A DNA stretch of 64,000 nt from Marsupella aquatica (lineage: Eukaryota > Marchantiophyta): the NCBI GenBank assembly GCA_973895155.1, contig OZ316899.1, positions 16,368,001 through 16,432,000 of the forward strand, in the 5' to 3' direction. The notes under the pieces were generated by a model. The model worked only from the letters and a program-made list of their open reading frames with translations. It was not told where the DNA came from and ran no database searches. A program made the position numbers and the translations under genes. This document shows, one piece after another, positions 55,601-64,000 of the stretch (its first letter is position 1; each line of letters opens with the position of its first letter).

Positions 55601-56288
55601 TCCCAGGCTCCATGTACACACACCCTACGTGATCATAGTGAATTTTGGAAGAATGGGTTCACCTGACAATACAAGGACAACAAAATTCCTGCTTTTTGAG
55701 TTGATTCGGCCCACTGGTGCTCAAGTCCGATTTTGATAGGTATAGGGGATATGTGAACAATACGTACTAGGCACCTACACGGATGCAGGACATTGTTTGA
55801 ATATATACTACAAAATCCATATCGAAGGTGAAATGAAGTGCAACCAACTTGTCATGGCACATACATATTTTGTTGTAAAGGAGGATACATTCAAATGAAT
55901 GACAAACTTATAGGGCAATTTGATTAATTGCATGCCTGATAATTTATACGCTTACAACTTTGAAGTCCTGTTTTAATTTAGCAGTCTGATGAGAGTGTTT
56001 ATGAAAATGACCACTCAACCTAAATACTTCCAAGAAGGCTTGTAAGGATAAGTTTTTATAGGCATGTACCCAGCCACTGACGCCAGAGCACAAGATAAGT
56101 GTTGCCTATATAAACTCGCCTACCCAACTCCTTTTCAAAATTGGAATCTCTGCAATCTCCAAAAATAGTACATCCACATCAGGTGCACTGTGCATGTACA
56201 ATGTTTAGCTTCACAGCAAAGATATGTGATCTCTCATAGGAGTGCGCAAGGTAGGATCAATGGTATGGTGATGACAATAAAATATCCA

Positions 56289-56871
56289 TCAATCAACACC
56301 ATGTGTAGAGTGATCATAGATTTCTCTGTCACAAGCATAACCCTTTGCTTGACAATCTTTCAAGCAATGATAGTGCCACATAGTGGGACACCTAGCATAG
56401 TGGACTATGTCAGTCCAGTAGTCATCATCATGCTCACCACATGCCTTGCACCTATGAAGTGGGCAAGCTGTGGCATGAGCAGGCAAACACTCAAAACAGA
56501 AAAATCTCACACAAAAACGGTTTGGACATTTCCTAACATTTGCTGTAGCATCAACAAAGCCCTCATAGGACCCCAACTTCCCACACTGTGCCTGCTTCTC
56601 CAAACAATTAGTCTCCCTGGTGTGTTGACAGGAGGCCCACCCCTGGACAGTTGTTTTCTGCAGCAAGGTCAGACTCCGGGTTGAGGTGGAAATGCCTCAT
56701 GCAAGGGCCCTCACAAATGACCAGACCCCCACCATCGTCACAAATGGCACAACAATGAGCTGCCTTCTGGAAAATCTTACTTGCAGAGAAGTTAGTAACA
56801 TATGCCCCAAGTACACCTGTGTTTCTCACCTCTGTCACACGCTTTTTGGCTTGAATTTTAGGGCGTGCCAT
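56289..56871 (-). pseudogene. EDM2-like PHD gene, CACTA copy 2
   Basis: It starts MARPKIQAKKRVTEV and keeps CCAICDDGGGLVICEGPC. Deletions near 56,600-56,635 shift the frame before NCLEKQAQCGKLGSYEG. The remaining fingers (CPNRFCVRFFCFECLP, CPLHRCKACGEHD, RCPTMWHYHCLKDC) are well kept. It stops at GVD, about 20 residues short of copy 1. Confidence 0.7.
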
Positions 56872-57513
56872 GCCTACGCATGAGATAGACTCTACAATTT
56901 AGCAGACTGCACATAAAGTAAAATATATTTAGCATTTAAGGTACAAAGGCATTTGCTATTGCAATGAATAGGAATGGTCACACAAGGATGCAGAGCAGAC
57001 ATACTGTTGGTATGTTGAGCCCACACACAAAACTGATCCCCTAATACAATTGCTCCACCAACACCTCAATTTTAATTGTGGCTATGATTCACCAAAGGAG
57101 ATCTGCAACAACATTTCATGCATTTGAATCACATACAATAGTCGTCACATGTATTGGTAAGGATTGGTATGAAGCAGTGTGATAAGGGTTTAAATTTATA
57201 CATCCTAAATAGGCTATGATAGTGGCTGAGACAAATAAGTCAGGCATAAATTACATTTTGCAGGTTATCACATGGCCCATTAATTCATTGAACGTTGCAA
57301 TGTTCACCAGGTTAAATAAGTCATGAAAGCAATCTTTGAATAGAGACTTTTAAGTGAGTTTGCTAGCCTCTTAAATTAGGATATTTTGCTTAGTGCAGGC
57401 ATAATAGGATAAGTTATGAACTGTTGACCCTAAACCCTGGACCCAAAATTGCTCATACATCAAAATTTTAAGTAAATATCCTCTGTGTTGAAGTCAGAGT
57501 GTTAAGCTATAGG

Positions 57514-58177
57514 TCAATGGTCTCTGGTCTGTGCATGCGGTGTAACAAGTGGTCCTCTAGAGCATGTGATCCAAACATGTGTAGACACCAAAGTCACCAG
57601 TGGTGGGGTCTGGGAGGGCAGGACAAGTGACATCACTAGGCACACTACAGGATGGCGAGTGGTTCTAGATGATACATTGTGCTGTGTGCAAATATTGACA
57701 TCCAAGAGAACGGTCATCCAACTCTGGGCCAAAAGCCCTACAGGCAGGACAGTCATATTGGCAACTGTGCACACACCCTTGGCACCTAATTTGTGGCGGG
57801 TCATGTACAAGAGACACAAATACCAAGGATGTCGGGAAGGGTACTTAAGCAGGTAGAGGCCGGCTGTAGTTGTTCTTGGCAACAACAGGGTACTCAAAGT
57901 ACCATGCAGACTGGGCTGGAAGGATCCCAAGTCTGACATACTCTAGGCACAACATCTCTGCCTTGCGTGCAAGCCGCACATGTTCAGCGTTGCGGGTCCT
58001 CACCATAAGTGTTGCTTTTGTTGTGATGTCCTCGATCTGTTCACGTCCTTTGATGAGCAAGGCGAGCAGGAGGTCGACTTGCCTCGCCAACAGCAACCAA
58101 CCTAAACTTATCAATTCCCACTCACTGTCTTGGTTCCAACTACAGGTCACAGTATACACATAGCATGAAACGTGCAA
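57514..58177 (-). pseudogene. Counterpart of the unknown gene at 10,949 in CACTA copy 2
   Basis: 58,177-57,845 encodes LISLGWLLLARQVDLLLALL, then GREQIEDITTKATLMVRTRN and YSRPLPA, and stops at a TAA where copy 1 has TCA. The similarity continues downstream at nucleotide level to 57,514. The upstream extension suggests the true start in copy 1 lies before 10,949. Confidence 0.4.
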
Positions 58178-58180
58178 TAG

Positions 58181-59394
58181 TACATATTTGATGCTGAGTT
58201 TCTGAGTTTCCTAAGACAAAGAGCTTGCTGATAAACCCATGTTCTTGATGGACATGTATATCAATCATATTTAAATCCTGTTTTTTCATCCAAAAATATC
58301 GAAAGTCTCAGTCACCTTGCAGGTTGCAGCAGAGTGGAAATTGACTGGCTATGAACCTCCACTGATGTGAACCTCCACTGATGTTGTGCAAGTGAACCTC
58401 CACTGATGCCCCCGGTGTAGCCCCTCAGATGCAGGTGACACTTAGCAACTCCCAAGTTGCCTGGTCTAACAGAAAATGGTTATATATTTAGAACTTTATA
58501 GAGCAAGTACATGATCACATGGCAGTACTCGATGGCCCAGTTGAAGGCAAAACAGACTACAACATTTAGAAAGAGTCGACTCTACAATTGCTTGTCCTTA
58601 TCAAAATGCAGCACACATACTTCTGGAACCATTCAGATTTGGCCTTGCCATTTTGTTGCCTCCAAGCTCAATTCATCCATGTCCTACTTGAAGGCAAAAC
58701 AGACAAAAATAGAGCAAAACCACTAACCAAGTAGTGTTTGACCATAGGGATAACAAATTGAAATAGAGAGAAGGCTGGCAGCCCAAGCCGATAGTCTTCC
58801 ATAGGGGAGAGAGTATGATTGAGAAAATGAAGAACATGTAGTTCTTACGCAAAAAACTCAGTGACAGCAAACAAATTCACTAGCCAGAAGGAGTGAAAAG
58901 CAAATGAGTACCAAGCCAACCAAGTAAGACTGACTATGAAATGCAAGTGATGTCATTACAACCAAAACAATACAAGAAAGCACTTGGGCAACAGTAATAC
59001 AAAATTGTAGAGGAATTATATCATGCGACAGATAGTACTCGGTTCTACCTGAGGTGTACAGTCATACTCCCCTTAGGTAGAATGTGTAATATGCAATTAC
59101 ATACACATAACAATCCCTAAGAAAGCAGACAACAGTTCCTAGCAGACAACAGTTCTTGTTGCGTGTCTCAGGCTGAATTTTACTTTCCAGACTCGAGAGT
59201 TGTGAAGGCGTAGTTTTAGTAACCTTCCTCTAACTCGACTTGGGAGCATTCAACCTATCTGCTAGCTTGTAGTTACCTTTGATTCCTGTCAGCTTTGTTG
59301 ACAACCCTCTTGAGATATAAACAATTAGAACAAACACAAGACAAATTCCACTGGAGCAAAAGTCCGAATGAGGTGAATGAAAACCTAATGAGAG
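58181..59394. other. Noncoding flank, boundary of CACTA copy 2 uncertain
   Basis: No gene is recognised. A short direct duplication (GTGAACCTCCACTGATG) lies near 58,365-58,410. The CACTA terminus expected on this side was not found, so it may be deleted or beyond recognition. Confidence 0.35.
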
Positions 59395-59675
59395 AAAATA
59401 GTCACGAAACTAAGAAGGCAAGCGTTATCCCCAATTTTGTGTTCTTTACTCTCCGCCTCTCTACACTTTTGTTAGGTCACAACAAGTGTTCTCCCAAAGA
59501 GTCCTTCCTGTCCCCTGTATTGAGTACGTACTTATCCTTCGCTGTCCAGGAAGTTTCTGAGAAAGTTGGAGAAGGTGAAGAAGTCTCATGGAAAGATCTA
59601 ATAATGTGTCTACCACATCTTCAAAAAGAAGCCCACCACAATTAAGAACTTTGGTATCTGGGTGAGGTATCGGAG

Positions 59676-59684
59676 TCATACAGG
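59676..59684. repeat. Probable 9-bp target site of A2, left (TCATACAGG)
   Basis: Its inverse CCTGTATGA corresponds to the uninterrupted CCTGTACGA at 26987-26995 in the homologous segment. The other copy lies beyond the window. Confidence 0.7.
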
Positions 59685-59866
59685 GGGTATGGCCACCAAG
59701 ACAAGAAACAGGAAAACAGGAATTCTGGTAGCAGATTTTTTTTGCTGTTATTAGGAATAGGTTGCTGTTACCAGGAAAAGTTAGTCATTGGAATAGGATA
59801 ATACTTCATTACTTCAAGCCAGATACATCTGAAAAAAAGCAATATGCATTACGCTTCATTTACATT

Positions 59867-60106
59867 CTAGAGCTTAGAACCAACTAACAGGGCAATAATT
59901 GTTGTCTGATGATAAGTGAGTCCGGAATCACCAACATACTTCTGGAAAATAGTGTCCCAAAAACCACAGACACACAAACATTTACCAGTGAATGCCATGG
60001 GAAAAAACATTGACATGGTCGGTCCCACCATAAGTAACATAATATTATAGGCCAACAATAAGGCAGAAAACCAAAAATGAAAACTCTGGACAATTTGAAA
60101 GACCAC
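59867..60106 (-). CDS. Small hydrophobic subterminal open frame, A2 copy
   Basis: A 79-residue frame, counterpart of 44,497-44,682. It is longer at the N-terminus (MVFQIVQSFHFWF) and has an extra KCLCVCG segment. Function unknown. Confidence 0.25.
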   Translation of the reverse strand: MVFQIVQSFHFWFSALLLAYNIMLLMVGPTMSMFFPMAFTGKCLCVCGFWDTIFQKYVGDSGLTYHQTTIIALLVGSKL

Positions 60107-60117
60107 CGGCGATGGGC

Positions 60118-60282
60118 TAGCGCCTGGCGCTAGCTAAAATGGAAACAACCAACCCATTTAGAAAATGACATTGGATGAATGCATAATGTGGGAAACAAAA
60201 ATTTAAAATATCATTTGTAGTGATAGGATTACAATGAAGTAAATGATAATAAGGAAGACTTCCATCCCAACGCCAGGCGCTA
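60118..60282. repeat. Two A palindromes in A2, one decayed
   Basis: TAGCGCCTGGCGCTA at 60118-60132, and CAACGCCAGGCGCTA at 60268-60282. The second has a G-to-A change relative to A1. Confidence 0.85.
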
Positions 60283-60356
60283 ACATAAAACTATACCGTT
60301 GTAATACGACAAAAACTAATATAACTGTTTCAAGTATAGGACAAATATATCCTTCT

Positions 60357-63300
60357 CTATAAACCATGAGCATTCTCCCTCTCCAAGATCAGTCGGACTT
60401 CTCCAACTGTGAGAATTGGTTGGCTGGTCAAAGTAGATTCCTCAATGTCTAGTTTGAAAACGGTTTGGAAAACCCAGTACAAATGTTTGCAAGGCATATA
60501 TGGATGTCTGCAAGAATGTCGACGATAGAAATCCTCACAAGAACAAGTCGGGAAAATACAAATCTGCACAAAGTAACTATTCGGCGTCCTTAGATTCTCA
60601 TGTGTTTGTACTTTGAATTGCTTCCCCCATGAGTTCCCAATAGAAACATCCCACTGTCCCTGGACGGACATGGTCTCTTTTCTTGCAGATTCAATCCTCT
60701 TCATGTGACCATGGGTCAAGGTCGATTGAGGAACCGTGTTCTTTCCATTCCGACTTTGGAGACGAACAGTGGGTTCCAAAAGATTCACTCTCTCTGGAAA
60801 TAAGTTTACGTTGATTTGAAGCTTGAAAAGTGATGGTGGAGGTAGAGGACCGTCTCTTCCTCGAGCTATAGGTATTCCCTGGTCAACAAGATACTTCATC
60901 TCAGCTTTCAAAACATTTGTTCCTTTTATAACAGGAAGAACATCAGGCACGGAGGGCAGGTTCACTACACCACGGCGGGGACGGCCCCGATACCATGTGT
61001 TGTTTGGGTAGAACCATATCATTTCGGATATGGGTTCCCCCCTGAACATGCGTTGTCCTTTGACAACAATTTCAATGACACCGTTTGATGAGGGGAACCC
61101 AACTTTCTTCACTCTATTTCGACACTCATCTCTCTCGGAACTACCGCCAAATGACGCGTTGCACTGTGGACCGGCCCCAAATCTTGATGTCCGACGCAGA
61201 TGCCATGAACCCTGCATGACTTCTGTTTCAAGAACTGGAGATTGGAGCAATGTCTGCTGAAGTACAGTGGGGGCACTTTGTGGGTATTGTGTTGAACGTG
61301 ATTGATGTCGACTCTGCGGTGTACTTAAATCATCACGATCTACATCCCTCAAATCATCACTTCCTGAGAGATTGACAACAGAAATGTCATCAGGTTTTTC
61401 TTCCGATACGGAAGCAAACATTGTGTGGTGCAGATTTTTATGCTTGATTGATCTGGTATTTGGCGATGTGATAAGGACTTTATCATGCCGGTGGGAGTCT
61501 TGTGGCGAGACAATCCCAGTTGCAGGTCCTTTCCTCTTGACAGACTTTGTTAGAACATCTCCGTTGAGAGGAATGCTTCTCTCCAAGTCAAACTCAGCTG
61601 CATTGGAGAGGAGCATGTTCATCGCATCCTCGAACAACTTTGGGGAACCTGCCTGGTCAGCTGAATGGAAAGCCAGTTCCCATATTGTAGGACCTCTTCC
61701 TCTACTCAATCCTTTCCGATATGCGGTATATGCTGCAACTTGCGATATAGCTCAATTCTGATCCATTTCACATGCCTCAAAGAGCCCAACTTTTTTTTTC
61801 ATTACCCATGCTTTCATTCCTGCGTGAACAGACTCTCACCCGGTACAGTTAGGAATCCTAGCGCCTTCTTCAACACTTTTGTCCTGGAACGACAAAGCAT
61901 AAACACTAGTAAGAATCCGCAAAACATACTAGCGCCAGGCGCTAGGCAGAACATTTTGACAAAACCATCAATATTATTGTGTAATCACATGTTTATGAAA
62001 ATAAACAGGTCAATATTTGAGAATCAATTACATTATTTGGATTCTTTGGATGGAATGTTGAGGAATGTCATCTGAAAAATGTACTTCTACAAAGCAATTT
62101 GACTTGCATATTACTAGCACCAGGCGCTATTACTCACCAAGCGAATAAAATTTCCCCACTGCCTCCAACGCACGACCCACCACAATATCCAACTCTGAAG
62201 CATTCGGAGCTTTCCAGGTAAGCAGTTACCCGACTGCCACCATAGGTCAATCTCTCTTGAAAGTCGGTAAGCCGCTACAAATGTCGGTGCGTTCCGTAAT
62301 TTATCCCATAGCATTCAATGTTCCGCCTGCTTCTCTTCCAACACTCCTTCAACAGAATGGCGATGAAAAGCTTGGTAAAAATGAAAAGCTTCCGTCCTCT
62401 CCCGTTCAGGGTTTGGGTGCCCTCCAAAAAAAATGTTTCGGATTGCTAACCATCCGGCTTGGGCATTGTCTGCCATGAAGCCATGAATGGTTGGATTATC
62501 TAACCCATTCTCTTTGGAAACCTCAATCATTAATCTCCAAGCCTTCTCGAACGACGCCGTGTCCTCAGCTTTTAGCTTGCAAGTAAATATTGTACACAAT
62601 GCGCGGTAATTGTGATCGTAAACGTGTGCGCTGAAAGTCACCCAATCCTTGGTCATTTGTTTCATGACATCGAAGCTTACCCAGGCACCTTGAAGCATCC
62701 CTCCAGGTTGCATTTGCCGCAAAAGATCCACCCCAGACCCATGGCCTTTGGAAGTCATCTTAAATATGTGAGGTCTGTCTTCTTGAGATCCTTGACCTGG
62801 AAGGATGTACCTATGTAGAAAATGCATGTTGATATCCTTTTGATATCGAACAAGAAAATCCAACTCTCCACGGCCTTTCTGGTCCTGCCTAACACTCTTG
62901 AAAAGAGATGCAAACTTCTGTGGAGTAGAAACTACCATTAGAGACTGGAAAATCTCTGTCTCTTTGATATCTTCAATCTCACCCAGGCTCTCACACAAAG
63001 ACTGTACAAAAGATCTTGTCGCTACATTTTTAATCCCGGCAGGCGTCCAAGTCGGATTGCCTTCCAATTTCTTTTTTATGACATCTTCAACTACCTTTTC
63101 CGCACTCCGGGAAAATACCTTACGACGAGGATGGTTGTGGGTGCCCATATGAATCGCAAGGCGAGACATGTGACTACAGGTATCTGAGTCAAGCAGAACT
63201 TGAGGATACATATAAAATAGTCTTGCAGAGCATGCCTCTACACAAAAAGGGAGTTGCTGGCAATAATGACAAACAACTCCACCCTGCTCAATGAACGATC

Positions 63301-63999
63301 CAACACGGTGAGAGCCTCCAAGTTTTGGGGTACCAGCCCATGCCTTTGCATTCCTCCTCTTCTTTCGGCGGAAATAGTCACAAGTTTTATTCCTGCACTC
63401 AATAAATCCAGTACAAGTGACTTTACCGAATTCCCAGTATTTCTTGGGCTGCACGTTTGCAGTGGTAGGAAATATTCTAGTCTAGATGTAGCAATCCTTG
63501 GTTCGGTCCATGTCCCGTAGACGGGATCCTTTTGAAAGAATTCCTGACGATGGAGGCAACTCAAACACTACGTTTCCATTGTACTTCGGAGGCAAACAAG
63601 GTACTTGTTCATGCTGGAAGTTTCCAGCCAAAATGAACCTCGAAAGTTCGCTGGACCCAGTTGACTTGAGCAGCGCGTCCATTGCACTTCTCCGGTATAC
63701 AATATGGATTGCGACGATGGCATCTCCTCTTTGACCAAGACCACGTTAGGCGCCGAAGGCTCCACGAAGGGGATCCTTGGTGGCTCCTCATCATCACTAT
63801 CGGAAAGAGCAACTACATCCACCGGATCCCTCTGAGGGGATTGCCGATCTCCTTGATTTGGTTCCCGAACGACAATGGAGTAGCGCAACCCAACATTAAG
63901 GTGCCAAAATCTCACCCCGTCATTGACATCAAAAAGTGTGACAGATTCAAAGTCATTGGCTTCCGTTCCCTCCTGAACGATTGCCTCTATGTCATTCAT
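60357..63999 (-). pseudogene. MULE-type transposase with SWIM zinc finger, element A2 (partial)
   Basis: The N-terminus runs from beyond the window (MNDIEAIVQEGTEANDF visible). It reads through both codons that are TAG in A1. Its own lesions are one missing G near 63,706, which shifts the frame after MPSSQS, and a TAG near 63,482 where A1 has TGG. 63,454-62,315 is a 379-codon open core with the two CxxC-type clusters and GFMADNAQAGWLAIRNIFF. After the intron (about 62,137-61,884), 61,709-60,357 is a 450-codon open C-terminus ending in the SWIM finger. The two copies have mostly different disabling changes, so they were inactivated independently after insertion. Confidence 0.85.
61930..62129. 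repeat. Two A palindromes in the A2 transposase intron
   Basis: TAGCGCCAGGCGCTA at 61930-61944, and TAGCACCAGGCGCTA at 62115-62129. The second has lost a CpG relative to A1. Confidence 0.85.
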
Positions 64000-64000
64000 G

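Larger units (their letters stand above)
40740..58180 (-). mobile_element. CACTA element copy 2, decayed, minus strand, invaded by other elements
   Basis: The genes of copy 1 recur in the same order on the minus strand: unknown gene (58,177), PHD (56,871), BRCT (55,600), F-box-like (44,306) and TNP2 (43,330 to about 40,760). Frameshifts, nonsense codons and deletions affect most. It contains element A1 (44,316-54,587) and a 638-bp element (41,320-41,957). TNP2 is cut short at the MHIEK block beside the LTR, and the TNPA gene is missing. Terminal CACTA repeats were not found, so the right limit (58.2-59.3 kb) is approximate. Confidence 0.8.
59685..64000. mobile_element. Mutator-like element A2, left part, truncated by the window end
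   Basis: It starts GGGTATGGCCACCAAGACAA, then GAAACAGGAAAACAGGAATT, matching the left end of A1. It stays closely similar to A1 throughout (a few percent difference by eye). It contains the small hydrophobic frame, the transposase gene and four palindromes. The divergent promoter and ParB/methyltransferase part should lie just beyond 64,000. Confidence 0.9.

Noticed and set aside
57566-57856. Plus-strand frame opposite the unknown gene in CACTA copy 2
   Set aside because: It is the antisense shadow of the region matching 11,086-11,413 and has no recognisable domain.
1-64000. Search for tRNA, rRNA, snRNA and organelle insertions
   Set aside because: No sequence was recognised as any of these. 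The only tRNA-like word is the primer-binding site near 40,400.

Overview
The window looks like nuclear DNA from a streptophyte (land plant or charophyte alga). It has GT-AG introns, plant-type CACTA (TNP2, DUF4218, DUF4216, Ptta/En-Spm) transposon proteins, Mutator-like transposases with SWIM zinc fingers, a primer-binding site complementary to initiator Met-tRNA, and copia and LINE debris. I recognise no single-copy host gene, rRNA or tRNA. Almost everything is nested mobile DNA, and most genes carry nonsense or frameshift lesions. I cannot name the species.

Layout: (1) 1-4.7 kb holds a fragment of an unclassified element (family B), with a broken coiled-coil gene (+), an unknown gene (-), and eight copies of the palindrome CGGAACAGTGTTCCG. 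(2) 5.4-6.6 kb holds a minisatellite and copia debris. (3) 6,615-26,383 is a complete 19.8-kb CACTA element with perfect 18-bp ends and a TTT target duplication, inserted in a copia reverse transcriptase. It carries an EDM2-like PHD gene, a BRCT gene, an F-box-like gene, TNP2 (broken by a LINE) and a TNPA-like gene. (4) 26.4-32.7 kb holds copia debris, a repeat-ended 2.8-kb element and a MITE. (5) 33-39.8 kb is more of family B: a methyltransferase-fold-like gene, a very charged region, a Ulp1 (SUMO) protease domain and an FCP1/NIF-like phosphatase domain, with seven more copies of the same palindrome. (6) 40.7-58.2 kb is a second, decayed CACTA copy on the minus strand, carrying three insertions. 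These are an LTR at its edge, a 638-bp element, and (7) a complete 10,272-bp Mutator-like element A1 (44,316-54,587) with a 9-bp target duplication. (8) 59,685-64,000 is the left part of a second copy, A2, running out of the window.

The outstanding signal is element A. A transposase gene (-) and a ParB-like plus N4/N6 methyltransferase-like gene (+) diverge from a shared intergenic region. About 19 copies of the palindrome TAGCGCCNGGCGCTA lie only in its noncoding DNA: the promoter region, every intron I could define, and both flanks. Family B has the same plan with a different palindrome and a methyltransferase-like protein whose catalytic motifs have eroded. I infer that each element family carries a self-recognition system, a sequence-specific DNA-binding or modifying protein plus dispersed cognate sites. 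This resembles the VANC anti-silencing proteins of Arabidopsis VANDAL elements but uses a prokaryote-like ParB/methyltransferase architecture.
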